Origin: Channallabes apus
Lineage: Eukaryota > Chordata > Actinopteri > Siluriformes > Clariidae
Length of the DNA stretch: 64,000 bases
Direction: 5' to 3'
NCBI GenBank assembly: GCA_030522415.1
Contig: CM060104.1
Location: forward strand, 23,890,825-23,954,824
Both the position numbers and the translations under genes were made by a program. The notes beneath the pieces are model-generated. The model had not been told where the DNA came from, made no database searches, and was given only the letters and a program-made list of their open reading frames with translations. This document shows, in pieces, positions 1 to 10,590 of the stretch; position 1 is the first letter of the stretch, and each line of letters starts with the position of its first letter.

Positions 1-2
1 CG

Positions 3-158
3 GATCTACCTAAATGCGTCCATGTTTGTGCTAATCATTTTTCACCGGACTGCTTTATAAACGAGGGTCAATATAAAGCCGATTTTGCTAGGAAGCTGCT
101 CTTGAAAAGGGGATCTGTACCAACGCATCGTGTTGCTGCTTCATCTTCACCAGGCTCG
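3..158 (+). CDS. THAP-domain exon, partial (C-terminal half of the zinc finger)
   Basis: The frame starting at base 3 reads 52 codons without a stop and resembles the second half of a THAP DNA-binding domain: a Cys-x2-His pair in VCANHF, then DCF, then a GQY..DFARKLLLK..GSVPT run, the usual end of a THAP finger. The first Cys pair and the domain start lie before the window. The frame runs into a consensus splice donor at 159 (tcg|gtgagt), so this is probably an exon in phase 0 rather than a retrocopy. THAP domains bind DNA through zinc and occur in host regulators and in P-element-like transposases; the fragment cannot tell these apart. No downstream exon is recognised in the window, so it may be an isolated or dead exon. 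Confidence 0.55.
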
Positions 159-893
159 GTGAGTGTACTTTCTTTTTCTATGAATGTTTGCAGATCGCCT
201 TTTCTAATAATCACGGTGAATGCGGAGTGTAATACCCCTATATCACTTATGCGGTTTGACTCACAGTGAGATGCGGTGTTAGGCACCGTGAGTCGCCTCG
301 ATTGCCCGCCGACGTTCCGCTGGCGCTCCGCGAAGTTCTGTATGGTCCGCAAGCGTCCGCGAGGACCCGCAAAAAAAAGAATAAACGTTTAATTTTTAGC
401 GCGGAAAGATGGAAACGTACTCACAGCACTAAAAACTCGCGGTGAATCATAATGCACCGTATTTACGGCCTCCACGCGAAACAATGCATTAAGGTGATTG
501 TCTAGTTGCAAACTGTGTACGTAGTTGAAAAACTATATTATGCTTACCTTTGTAATGCTAGATGGTTTATAACGGTGTTATATTTCAAAAAAGTTTTTCT
601 AAAGTTTTGTGATAGAAGAGGTGAGTTGCTCGGTCTGTGCGCTGTGCTTCGGTAAGCTTTTCTGGCGCCAGGAGAGACTCAGTCAAGCACACACACACAC
701 ACATTGTCTGTCAGAAAGTTCTCTGTTTATTAACAGCAAAAGATGGGTTTATATATGTTTGACCAAACACCTGTGCTATAGACATATGTTACTTCAAAGA
801 ACATGAATCATTGTAAAGATCTTGATGAAACAATGCATTGCGTGTATGATGTCCTAGGTTGAATACCCAGCATTTCCATGAGGCAGGACAGTA
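159..893. other. Presumed intron or intergenic sequence, no gene seen
   Basis: This follows the THAP splice donor. It includes a CpG-richer patch at about 290-380 and a short CA run near 690-703. Open frames here are short and look like nothing known. Confidence 0.4.
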
Positions 894-1187
894 GTCCTGG
901 TGTTCTAGTGGTTAAGAATCAGCACTCTGACATGGGAGACCCAAGTTCGATTCCCGCTCAGGGAAGTTAAGTTTTGTGCAAGCAATGGTTATTCAGCGGC
1001 CATTTTATGCCCTTATTTGTACAGTTTATTTTACTAGTTAAATTAATTTTCTTTAGTATTTCTTTTTATTAATATTTATTCCTTACGTATAAGCTTTTAT
1101 TTTCGTTTTAAGGTCACTGGCGGTCGTATAAGCATTTCACTGCATATCATACTGTGTATGACTGTGTATGTGACAGATAAAATTTTA
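894..1187 (+). mobile_element. tRNA-derived SINE with LINE-type tail
   Basis: Bases 894-965 resemble a tRNA gene, closest by eye to tRNA-Glu. An A-box-like ctagtggttaagaatc is followed by a B box, gttcgattcc, and the arm end cagggaa pairs with the start. The anticodon position reads CTG instead of CTC and the fold is imperfect, so this is a retroposon head, not a functional tRNA. The tail near 1110-1187 contains gcatttcactgcatatc and ends in an AT-rich run after gacagataaa, a tail common in fish retroposons. The exact family is not identified. Confidence 0.6.
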
Positions 1188-1195
1188 ATTTGAAT

Positions 1196-1345
1196 CAAAT
1201 CAAATCACTTTTATTGTCACATCACGTTACTGGTACACTGGTACAGTACATGTGAGTGAAATTCTTATATGCAAGCTACACAAGCAATATTGGTGTACAA
1301 TCATAAGAATAAATATGCATATGAATAATACAGTAGTATTAATAT
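1196..1345 (-). repeat. Probable LINE/SINE tail fragment in reverse orientation
   Basis: The stretch starting cacttttattgtcacatcac and containing gtgagtgaaattctta looks like a common fish retroposon tail read backwards, next to the preceding SINE tail. No coding frame is present. The call rests on remembered resemblance only. Confidence 0.3.
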
Positions 1346-1361
1346 TGTGCAAGTTTTATAA

Positions 1362-1370
<9 letters not shown>

Positions 1371-1430
<60 letters not shown>
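1371..1430. repeat. (TA)n microsatellite
   Basis: An unbroken TA dinucleotide run of about 60 bases directly after an A-run. Confidence 0.95.
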
Positions 1431-1432
<2 letters not shown>

Positions 1433-3814
1433 AATAATATAAATAAAAAAGAAATTTTAATACATATACATATGAATATATATATACATACAATATACAT
1501 ACATATATATACACATCTATATATATCTATATATACATACATATATCCACATATACAACACACACGTTTGTGAGAGTATGTCTACTTCTGTATAAATGTA
1601 TAAAGGAGAGGAAGATAGAGAGGTGTCCGTCCAGAGACAGATCAGAGAGAGAGAGGGAGAAAGAGAGACATAAAGAGAGTATGGGAAGGTGAGCGTGGGA
1701 GCATTGCAGATGCAAGAGGAGACAGGAAGATAGCAGCAGGGAAGATTTAACACGTTAATATCAGATCTATGAGGAAGAGAGCAAGAGAGTAGAAATAACT
1801 CCTTTATATATAAAATAATTCTAACATCATGTAAAATTGCTGTTTTTTTTTTAAATATTTTTAACTGTTGTCAAAGCTATACCCCACGTGTGTTGTGAAG
1901 ACACGCCCCACAGACCTGGCGGGTTCAGCAGAGGTCATTAGCATTTAAAGGAGCATGTACTGAAATAGGTTGCTGAGAACAGACCTACTTTTTACCAGGT
2001 AAAAGTAGTGTTTTTTTACACAACAATTGAGAATTTTTAATTAAAGTATATTACAAACTTTTCATTAGGACCCTAAAGAATCATATTAACCTATGAAAAA
2101 TTGGGACGGTATGTCCCCTTTAATGGAACAGTTAACAGCACAACTACAGTTGAAGACTCACATTTTTGAAAGAAGATGGAGACCAGTTCAAAACCTTGTT
2201 GGATAGACCACTTGTGTCTCTTTTAATTGTATTTTTGTTTGAAATTTGTCTATTTATTTATTTTTTATTTTATTACTATATATTTTTTTCTTTTTTTTCC
2301 TCTGATCTTTATTTTAATCATATATACCTTTAATTGAGAGCTTGGGCCCAATCTCAGGACTATGGATATTGTTTGTCAATAAAAGTAAAAAAAAAAAAAA
2401 AGAGGCCTTAATCACTGAAAGTGATCACTGCTCTCCGCAGATGGCCGGACCGGCCCCTCCCATCTTTCGCTTCTTTGAATCCCTGTGGAGCGTTCCATTT
2501 GCCCCGCTTGCATGCCGCACTTCCGTGTTGTTGCGTGCAAATCGCACTCACACCACGTAGTAAAATCCACTGTAACCCAACAAACCCCAAGTATTTTATA
2601 GAGCAGGGTGCAAGCCCGGGATCATTAGCAAGGATAGCTCACCAGCCGTGCCTAATTCCGTGGCCCCGCTCCTTCGGATATCTGAAGGGGAGGCCGCCTA
2701 ACTAGTGAGCGAGGAGCGATATTGATTTGGGCGCATGCCGTGATAGGCTGAAAAAACTATTGTCCTCAAAAATGTAACAGATGAGGACTCAGATTAATGT
2801 GCAAAAACTATATAATAAAACTATATAAGACTACATGGCCTTTATAAGACTCAACTTTTATTTAAGCGCACTCACAATAACGAACAAACTTTATGATTTT
2901 GTAAATGTTTGAAAGCAAACAAGGTGCGCTGTTCTGTATTGTTTTTGGTGAACTTGAGCGCGTCAGAAAATGAACGCAAACATTTTTTTAAAAATGGTCA
3001 GAGTCAGTCTGCTTGCTGTTTTCCCGAAGCATTCATAATCATTAGCCTACTTCTGCCAGTGCGCTCTGGAAAACTTTTTGCGTGTGGCTGAGCGCTGATT
3101 AGACTATGTAGGAAATTAAAGGGAGGGGGGGGGGGATAACGATGCAGAATCGAAGTCCTGAGCCCAAACCTCATTTAAATTAAATTAACAAATATTATAA
3201 GTAAAAAAAACAATAGCCCACATTTAGAAAACGTTTATAAACTCTTTCCGACATGAGTTGGCCTGGTGTTATGCACAGAGTGCCGGGAGATTTACAGAAG
3301 CCGAAATCATTGGGGCATTTTTTCTAAATAGACGTTATTTTTAATAACTGATGGAGGTTTTGAGCTGTATACACACGCATTCCTGCCTAAACAACTCTTA
3401 AAACTACACCTGTGTCAAAATAACAGTAATATTTTGAACATTTTGCAGGCTGCCATTTGGAGAAACGAAAGAATAATAAATAAACCAGTTGTTGGGTCAA
3501 AATAACCCAACCAGATGTTTATTTGTAAATGACCCACTACATCTCATATGACCCACCATGAGGAACCCAACAATGTGTTTAAAGTACCTGAAATAACCCA
3601 GAACTTAACAGATACAGAGATACGCTATATAACAGTTTATACTTTGTACAAATCAAATTGTCAGCAAGTGAACTTGATCTAAACAACATTTAACCAGTGT
3701 TTTATTTACTCATTATTGTACAGTACATATCAATAGCTCTGGTTCAGATTTTTCATGTTTGTTGTGTAAAGTACTCATGTGGAAATTACCATCACTATTG
3801 TATTTACTGTGACG
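1431..3814. other. Non-coding repeat-rich sequence, no gene seen
   Basis: The region is AT-rich with TA-imperfect repeats (1440-1560) and a GA-rich purine tract (about 1590-1760). Bases 1860-2125 look like an unclassified dispersed element ending near acggtatgtcccc. An A-run at 2389-2401 follows aataaaag and may be a retroposon tail. Bases 2430-2710 are GC-richer but not recognised. Bases 2925-2976 are the reverse complement of about 36779-36828, so a dispersed family is present. At 3485-3605 the motif aacccaac recurs in both orientations, as in small fish DNA transposons. Confidence 0.5.
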
Positions 3815-3926
3815 AGTGAAAATGTCACTTTGCGCCACCTGGCGGCCATTTTACGAATGACTTTGAAATGCAACTGATTTATTTTGGCCGTTGTTGTCTT
3901 TACCCGGCGGTGAGCGCGACGGTAAT
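3815..3926 (+). repeat. LTR-like repeat segment, split by a SINE
   Basis: This segment (from tgtgacgagtg) has an inverted relative at about 34735-34851: both share gcgccacctggcgg, a block around ttattttggc, and ggcggtgag before gcgacggtaat. After the SINE the host segment continues from 4312. It resembles LTR or element ends of the type starting TGTGACG/TGTAACG, but no internal coding region is attached. Confidence 0.45.
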
Positions 3927-4299
3927 TCATTCATTCATTCATTCATTCATTCATCTTCTATACCGCTTAATCCTGTATTCAGGGTCGCGGGGGACCTGGA
4001 GCTTATCCCAGGAGACTTCGGGCACAAGGCGGGGTACTCCCTGGACAGGGTGCCAATCCATTGCAGGGCACACACACATACACACACTCACACACCCAAT
4101 CACACACTACGGGCAATTTAGGAACGCCCATTAGCCTAACCTGCATAACTTTGGACTGTGGGAGGAAACCGGAGTACCCGGAGGAAACCCACCAAGCACG
4201 GGGAGAACATGCAAACTCCATGCACACAGAGATGGGAATCGAGCCTGGCCGGGGAATCGAACCCTGGAGGTGCAAGGCGACAGTGCTAACCACTACCCC
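3927..4299 (-). mobile_element. tRNA-derived teleost SINE with 12-bp target duplication
   Basis: Read on the minus strand, the element starts with a tRNA-like head: A-box-like gtagtggttagcactg and B-box-like ggttcgattcc. The body contains tttgcatgttctccccgtg and ggtttcctcc, a widespread teleost retroposon body. It ends in a tetranucleotide tail, seen on the plus strand as (attc)n at 3927-3952. The 12-base sequence cgcgacggtaat is repeated exactly at 3915-3926 and 4300-4311, a target-site duplication. The related empty site near 34737 has gcgacggtaat once. The superfamily name is not asserted. Confidence 0.8.
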
Positions 4300-4369
4300 C
4301 GCGACGGTAATAACCATTCCAATTGGGTAACTACTGTAAGGTGTTTGTAAGGTGTTTCTGCTGGCCCCC

Positions 4370-4943
4370 ACTCATTCTTCCATCTACATTTAAGCTTCCT
4401 ACTGTCTCTCATTCACAAATGTAAATCTTCCATATGTCAGCTCCATCCTCTACCAATAGCCTGTAGCAATAGCAATAGCACTCCTCTCTCATCTCCAGTC
4501 CTAAGAACTCATGAATTCATGCTGACCTGAACGCCATATCAGTCTGGGTTTCAAACTAAACATAGCAAAAACATGCCTTGTTGAAGTCACCAATGATTTC
4601 CTGCCGGCTGCTGATGCTGTGATATTGCACAATTTTATTAAACCTCTTAGGTACTATTGACATCACTGGTATCCCTTTACCATTGATTGTTCACTCCATA
4701 CCCCAATGACCACACCCAGTTTGTTCATCTCAAAAATGTAATTCTCAGTCTTTCCGTGTTAGCAGTGGTGTTCCCCAAGTCTCTGTCCTTGGCCCTCTTC
4801 TGTTCCTCATCTATGTTCTGCCCCTTGGTCACATCTTTAGGAAATTCAATATACACTTCTACTATTACACAGACAATACACAGCTCTATCTCCTCAAAAA
4901 CCCAAACTTCATCCTTCTTCCCTCATATTTCACCAACTGCTTG
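4370..4943 (+). pseudogene. L2-clade LINE reverse transcriptase fragment, 5' piece
   Basis: Broken frames translate to a decayed L2-type reverse transcriptase: SGVPQ-like and LGPLLFLIY-like motifs near 4765-4815, then a decayed YADDTQLY box near 4860-4885. Stops and frame changes are frequent, so it is old. The matching downstream part resumes at 8017 (TFDSS..FESHINN), separated by a Rex1/CR1-like LINE insertion. Confidence 0.65.
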
Positions 4944-7900
4944 TAATAAACAATTACAATGTAATTGACACATGACACAATTTTCAACCAGTTTTCGATT
5001 TTTCAAACGTTTGACTGAACATTGTAACCAGCGGAGCACCTGTGCTGTTTAAATGCTTTAAGAAGGGCAGGCGGGGGAAGAGAGCCGGCGTGCTCGTCAA
5101 GCTCCGACAGCGCGGCTTTAGAACTGCGCTGCCGAGTATACATCTGGCGAATCTCCGCTCTCTACCCAACAAAATGGACGAACTTTTCCTGCTCTCCAGG
5201 AAAAATAAGGACTTTTCAAACTCTGCCGCGCTGTGTTTCACGGAAGCCTGGCTGAATGAAGCCATTCTGGACAACGCGCTACACCTGCCGGGCTTCCAGC
5301 TGTTCAGAGCGGATCGCAACACAGAATCAACGGGGAAATCGCGAGGCGGCGGGACATGCTTTTACATCAACGAAAGTTGGTGTACAAATGTGACACCATT
5401 GAAGAAGATGTGCTGTCCTGATCTGTCTTGAGGCATATTTCATCAACTGCAAGCCTTTCTATTCGCCGCGGGAGTTTACCTCATTCATTCTTGTGAGTGT
5501 GTACATCCCTCCACAAGCGTGTGTGAATGCAGCATTGCAACAGCTGGCTGCTAAGATCACAGACACGGAGCAACAACACCCGGACTCTCTTACAATTATA
5601 CTTGGGGATTTTAACAAAGCAAACCTCAAACGTGAACTGCCTAAATACAAACAGCACATTACGTGCCCCACCAGAGACAAAATACTTTGGATCACTGCTA
5701 CACCACAATAAAGGATGCATATCTCTCCGTAGCCAGAGCAGCTTTAAGACTTTCTGACCACTGCCTGGTTCATCTTCTCCCAACCTATAGGCAAAAACTT
5801 AAATCTGCTAAGCCTGTAGTAAAGACAGTAAAGAGATGGACCAGTGAAGCAGAACAGGAATTACAGGCCTGTTTTGACTGCACTGATTGGAGTGTTTTTG
5901 AAGCTGCTGCCACCAATCTGGACGAGCTCACAGATTCTGTAAAATCCTACATCAGTTTCTGTGAGGACATGTGCATCCCTACCAGGACATTTTTAACATA
6001 TAACAATGACAAACCATGGTTTACAGCAAAACTCAGACAGCTTCGTCAGGCCAAAGAGGATGCCTACAGGAGTGGGGACAGGATCTTGTACAACCAGGCC
6101 AGGAACACACTAACAAGGGCGATCAGAGCAGCTAAGAGGAGCTACTCTGAAAAACTGGAAAATCAGTTTTCTGCAAACGACCCTGCTTCAGTGTGGAAAG
6201 GCCTGAAAACCATCACTAACTACAAGACGCCATCCCCCAACTCTGTAGGGAATCAACAACTGGTTGATGACCTGAATGAGTTCTATTGTAGATTTGAAAC
6301 TCCCAGTCTCACACCACACTCCTGTCCTGACCCTCTTTCTACACCACCATTATCACCTCTGACAACCACCCTCTATTCCCCCCCTGCACTCCAGGTCTGT
6401 GAAAAGGATGTTCGCCAGATCTTTCTGAAACAAAAGAGAAGGAAAGCTCCAGGCCCAGACGGCGTGACACCAACCTGTCTGAAATCCTGTGCTGACCAGC
6501 TGGCGCCCATTTTCACACAGATCTTCAACAGATCACTGGAACAATGTGAAGTGCCTATGTGCTTTAAACGTTCCACAATCATCCCCATTCCAAAAAAAAC
6601 TAAAACCACAGGACTTAATGACTACAGACCAGTCGCCCTAACATCTGTGGTCATGAAGTCATTTGAAAGACTGGTGTTGGCCCATCACAGGACCCTTACT
6701 GGACCCCCTGCAGTTTGCTTATAGAGCAAACAGGTCTGTTGATGATGCAGTCAATATGGGACTGCACTTCATCCTTCAACATCTGGACAAAAAAGGGGCT
6801 TATGCAAGGGTCTTGTTTATAGGCTTTTCATCAGCTTTTAATACGATCATCCCAGCACTGCTTCAGACCAAATTAAACCAGCTCTCTGTTCATAGCTCTA
6901 TCTGCAGCTAGTGAAACTGGGAAAATTCATGTCCAACAGTCACACCACCAATACTGGAGCCCCTCAGGGATGCGTTCTCTCCCCACTGCTCTTCTCCATC
7001 TACACCAATGACTGCACCTCCACAGACCCCAATGTCAAGCTCCTGAAATTTGCAGATGACACTACAATCATCGGCCTCATCCAGGACGGTGACGAGTCTG
7101 CATACAGAAGGGAGGTCGAGCAGTTGGCTGTCTGGTGCAGTCACAACAACCTGGAGCTGAACACGCTCAAAACAATGGAGATGATCGTGGACTTCAGGAG
7201 AAACCCACCTGCACTTCCCCCACTCAGCATCATGAACAGCACTGTGACGGCAGTGGAGTCATTCTGGTTCCTGGGCACGACCATCTCTTAGGACCTGAAG
7301 TGGGACATTCACATTGACTCCATTGTTAAAAAGGCCCACCAGAGGTTGTATTTCCTTCGCCAGCTGAAGAAATTCAACCTGCCACAGGAGCTGCTCACAC
7401 AGTTCTACTCAGCCGTCATTGAATCCGTCCTGTGCACTTCAATAACTGTTTGGTTTGGCTCAGCTACGAAAGCAGACATCAGAAGACTACAAAGGACGGT
7501 TCGGACTGCTGAAAGAATTATTGGCACTCCCCTGCCCACGCTGCAAGAACCGTATATATCCAGAGTGAAGAACAGGGCACGGAATATCACTTTGGACCCC
7601 TCACACCCAAGCCACCTTCTTTTTGAACTTCTGCCGTCGGGTCGACGCTACAGAGTACCGAACACCAGGACAGTCAGGCACAAGAACAGTTTTTCCCCCA
7701 GGCAATCTACCTCCTTAACAGTTAAACATCATTCTAACGGTCAATAAATATATGTGCAATATTGTGTACAATACCATTGTGCAATATACTGTATAATACC
7801 ACAGATTTCAGATATTTATGTAACTTATTTAAAAGTATCTCACACCGTACTCCATTTGATGTCAACCATTTAAATTATAATTTTTTTTTTTGCGTCATGC

Positions 7901-8016
7901 TGTTTTTGTCTTGTCATTTGTATTTTTTGTTCTGGAAGCTCCGTCACTAAAACAAATTCCTTGTACGTGCAAGCATACTTGGCAATAAAACTCTTTCTGA
8001 TTCTGATTCTAATAAA
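4944..8016 (+). mobile_element. Rex1/CR1-like non-LTR retrotransposon, 5' truncated, inserted in an L2 fragment
   Basis: The element occupies about 4951-8009. Its 3' end reads ggcaataaaactctttctga followed by gattct repeats, the kind of end known from Rex1-type fish LINEs. A possible 7-bp target duplication, taataaa, sits at 4944-4950 and 8010-8016; these bases also occur by chance in AT-rich DNA, so support is modest. The L2 reading resumes on both sides, which supports insertion. The 5' UTR and ORF1 are missing. Confidence 0.65.
5042..7747 (+). pseudogene. Rex1/CR1-like LINE ORF2 (endonuclease and reverse transcriptase), broken
   Basis: The endonuclease part (5042-5700) is frame-broken: SIHLANLRSLPNK and LCFTEAWL correspond to early APE-type motifs, then a stop occurs near 5429. 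From 5663 a long frame holds the linker and the first RT blocks (RRKAPGPDGVTP, NDYRPVALTSVVMKSFERL), then shifts frame near 6700 (LDPLQFAYRANRSVDDAV). Around 6905 about 15-20 residues are missing between the SSIC and LGKF blocks, an internal deletion in the RT. The catalytic box reads KFADDTT near 7050. A stop at 7291 interrupts the C-terminal part, which ends with LLPSGRRYR. The element cannot make active protein. The clade call comes from memory of Rex1/CR1-type fish sequences; another CR1-group family is possible. Confidence 0.7.
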
Positions 8017-8276
8017 ACATGGTTTTCTAGCCACTTCCTCAAACTCCAAGGAGTTACTTTTGACAGCAGTTCATATTTTGAATCCCATATCAACAACATC
8101 TCCAGGTCATCTTTCTTCCATGTCTATAGAATTCCTAGCCTCTGCTCATCCCATAGCCCATAAACTGCCACCATTCTCACCTTATGCAATGTTTAATCAA
8201 CTTTATACAGACTTTATACAGCCCGCCTCATAAGCTCATCCATAAACTACAACCTATTCAGAATTCTGCAGTCAAT
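8017..8276 (+). pseudogene. L2-clade LINE fragment, 3' piece
   Basis: Translation gives GVTFDSSSYFESHINNISR and a decayed LDYC-like region, matching L2 RT sequence downstream of the YADD box. It continues the fragment at 4370-4943 after the inserted LINE. Several stops are present. Confidence 0.55.
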
Positions 8277-8450
8277 GATGAAGAACAGAAGGGAGCCAAG
8301 CACAGAGCCTTGGGGAACACCACTGCTGCTGTTGAGGCCCCCCACATGCCTTCACCCCGGCGCCGGGATACCACGAGGCCTGGATACAGCAGCAGCGTAA
8401 GACGCGCGTCAAGCCCCGGGTGAGGACCTCTCCCCCTCCGCCGCAACCAA
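8277..8450. other. Scrambled L2 junction with an inverted ORF1 segment
   Basis: Two foreign pieces sit between the plus-strand L2 fragment and the minus-strand L2 ORF2. Bases about 8277-8330 on the minus strand read [13 protein letters not shown], an RT motif out of place. Bases about 8348-8448 on the plus strand repeat, inverted, the ORF1 segment encoded on the minus strand at about 9685-9790 (both read FTPAPGYHEAWIQQ-like in one frame). This looks like a rearranged 3' end, not a normal LINE tail. Confidence 0.6.
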
Positions 8451-9036
8451 TAAATCTGTTTGGAACATCTACATGAATGTTAAAGTCTCCTACTACCAAC
8501 ACTTTGTCAGAGTTAACCAATAGGTCTGATACCAGATGTCCAAATTCTTTAAGAAAATCGCCATATGGCCCCGGGGGTCTGTACACGGTGGCCAGGGTAA
8601 AATATAGCAAGGGTTTATTACGTATTTCATTGAGTGCAACATTAATGATAAGCACTTCAAATGAATTAAACCTGGGCCTTATTTTCTGAGTAACAGTGAG
8701 TACATCATTGTAGATAGTGACGACACCACCACCGCGACCAATTAGACTGGGCTCGTGCTTATAGAAATATCCTGACGGAGTAGACTCATTCAGACCAAAA
8801 TATTCATTTGGTTTAAGCCAGGTTTCCGTGAGACAGAGTGCGTCAAGGCAATAATCTGAGATAATTTCATTAACAATAAGTGCTTTAGGCGCAAGGGATC
8901 TAATGTTGAGTAGTCCAAACTTTAGAGGTGGATTTTGACTACTTATTTGGCCTTTTTCTGCTTTTATGGTTATCAGATTGTTTCGGGCAAATTTAACAAA
9001 TTGATTCTTTTTTCTCACTATTCGGGGAACAGACAC
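8451..9036 (-). pseudogene. L2 LINE ORF2, N-terminal endonuclease only
   Basis: The minus-strand frame starts at ATG 9036 (MSVPR, as in the intact L2 ORF2 at 54934). It encodes about 195 residues of APE-type endonuclease: [36 protein letters not shown] and VVGDFNIHVD. The catalytic N, E and D of these motifs are present. After about 8450 the reading passes into the scrambled junction, and the rest of the endonuclease, RT and C-terminal domains are absent. It lies 96 bases downstream of ORF1 on the same strand, the normal L2 order. Confidence 0.8.
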
Positions 9037-9132
9037 AGTTTCTATAGGACAAGCTATGTGTGTGCGTCTATCACTATGGTGAGTTGTGATGTGGCTAATA
9101 TGTTTGGAATCTACGGTATGACTTACCGCCAG

Positions 9133-10020
9133 TCAGATGGTTCGTAGTGTCCTGGAGATGTTGTCAGAGAGGACCGCTGCCTCAGCTCTGCTAGGGTGCA
9201 GGCCATCAGTGTGGTAGAGCCTAGGACGCTCCCAGAAAACATTCCAGTTATCAACAAAGGGTAATTTCTGTTGTCGACACCAAGATTGTAACCATTCATT
9301 AAAGGCAAATAATCTACTGAACTTCTCGATTCCTCGCTGAAATGTGGGAAGCGGTCCAGATACGATGATCCTTGTCGTGGGTGATGTGCTGCCGACCTTC
9401 TCGACCAGGCTCCTGAAGTCCTTTTTTAAGATCTCCGTCTGCCTCAGCCTGGTGTCGTTTGTGCCGGCATGAAGAACCACAGCTCCGATGTTCTTCCTCA
9501 GGGCAGCAGGCACCTGCGCAGCAACATCAAGAACACGTGCACCAGGTAAACAGCGTGTGTGCACCTTACCTTTAGCCGTGGTAGCACGCACGTGACGAAC
9601 GATGGAGTCTCCGATGACCAGCGTGTCGTGTGCCGTCTCGCGGAGAGGAGCGAAGCGGTTTCGGGCCGAGATCTCGAAGACGGGTGATGGCGGAGGGGGA
9701 GAGGTCCTCGCCTGGGGCTTGGCGCGCGTCTTCCACTGCTGTATCCAGGCCTCGTGGTATCCCGGCGCCGGGGTGAAGGAAACCTGGGCGGGCTGCGTCC
9801 TTGGTGTGTTGGACCTGGGCAGAGAAACACGTGGGGTTGAGATTGTAGGAGAATTTACCTGGGACAGGTGAGCGTCGGTCCGCGACGATTCCAGCATGGC
9901 TTTCCGCTGCTGTAGCCAGGCCAGCTTCACCTGTAGCTCGCGGATCAGCTTCTCCACGGCCTCCAGCTCCAAATCCACCGAGTGCAGCTCCAATGTCTCC
10001 TCACCTGGTGACACCGACAT
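9133..10020 (-). CDS. L2 LINE ORF1 protein with SGNH esterase domain
   Basis: This is an unbroken 295-codon minus-strand frame. Residues about 1-55 look like a coiled coil (LELEAVEKLIRELQVKLAWL). A proline/serine-rich linker follows to about 125. Residues about 130-295 form an SGNH/GDSL hydrolase: LVIGDSIVRH (catalytic Ser), AGTNDTRLRQ (block III) and DGLHPS (Asp and His). Esterase-containing ORF1 proteins are known in CR1/L2-type LINEs, where the role in RNA binding or membrane association is not settled. The intact relative in this window is at 55031-55936, but its N terminus differs (Cys-rich), so the two L2 copies are different subfamilies. The ATG chosen gives MSVSPGEE. Host expression is unknown. 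Confidence 0.85.
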   Translation of the reverse strand: MSVSPGEETLELHSVDLELEAVEKLIRELQVKLAWLQQRKAMLESSRTDAHLSQVNSPTISTPRVSLPRSNTPRTQPAQVSFTPAPGYHEAWIQQWKTRAKPQARTSPPPPSPVFEISARNRFAPLRETAHDTLVIGDSIVRHVRATTAKGKVHTRCLPGARVLDVAAQVPAALRKNIGAVVLHAGTNDTRLRQTEILKKDFRSLVEKVGSTSPTTRIIVSGPLPTFQRGIEKFSRLFAFNEWLQSWCRQQKLPFVDNWNVFWERPRLYHTDGLHPSRAEAAVLSDNISRTLRTI

Positions 10021-10058
10021 GGTGTCTAAAAACGGAAATAATCGGTGTGAAGAAGCGT
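10021..10058 (-). other. L2 5' UTR, part next to ORF1
   Basis: The UTR is interrupted at 10058 by the BEL/Pao insertion and resumes at 31411. The 5-bp sequence agcgt ends at 10058 and recurs at 31406-31410. Confidence 0.7.
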
Positions 10059-10590
10059 TGTAGATGCGGTCATATTATTTCACCAGTTTTGACGCGTAGC
10101 TCTGGTTTAAAGTTTCACTCACACGACAGAAGTCCAATCTCTTTGTCTCTTGTAGTTTATTTTGTCAGCATCAAAGAATCAACACTTCATACAGTCATCT
10201 TGAGTAAATCGACTGTGATTACAACATCAGTTGCTGCATCTTGCAAATCTCTGACTTTTACAACAACCTATTTGCTGTATCTAATAAATTACAGTCTTAG
10301 CTTACATATATAACAACACTCTTGTTGTATGTCTCTACTTACGTGAGCTTACGGTTACAGCAACCTAGTTTTTGTATCTTACATTCTTAGCTTACCGGGA
10401 GCTCACGGTCAAATGCTTGTGTTTCCGTAGCCTTCTGCATCTAAACTGAACTCTCTATCATACGACAGTCATACAAATGCATGTAATAGTGGAATGGCAT
10501 CACAGACCAACTTACGATTGTCAAAATGGATGCATAACTAAGAAATTTAAGGCTTATGGCTTATGTAACAAACTTAATGCTTAATGCTTT
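10059..10590 (-). repeat. BEL/Pao 3' LTR, outer part
   Basis: Bases 10291-10590 match 30971-31280 in the other LTR: both contain cttagcttac, aacaacactcttgttgta and gcttaatgcttt. The part 10059-10290 has no counterpart on the right. The LTR is cut at 10590 by the ERV and resumes at 24538. Confidence 0.8.

Noticed and set aside
894..965. Functional tRNA-Glu gene
   Set aside because: The stems are imperfect, the anticodon differs, and a retroposon tail follows, so it is a SINE head.
1339..1753. Tyr/Ile-rich and Ser/Leu-rich minus-strand frames
   Set aside because: They are translations of the TA microsatellite and the GA-rich tract.
2430..2710. Possible structured RNA or rRNA fragment because of its GC content
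   Set aside because: No recognisable 5S, snRNA or rRNA motif could be found by eye.
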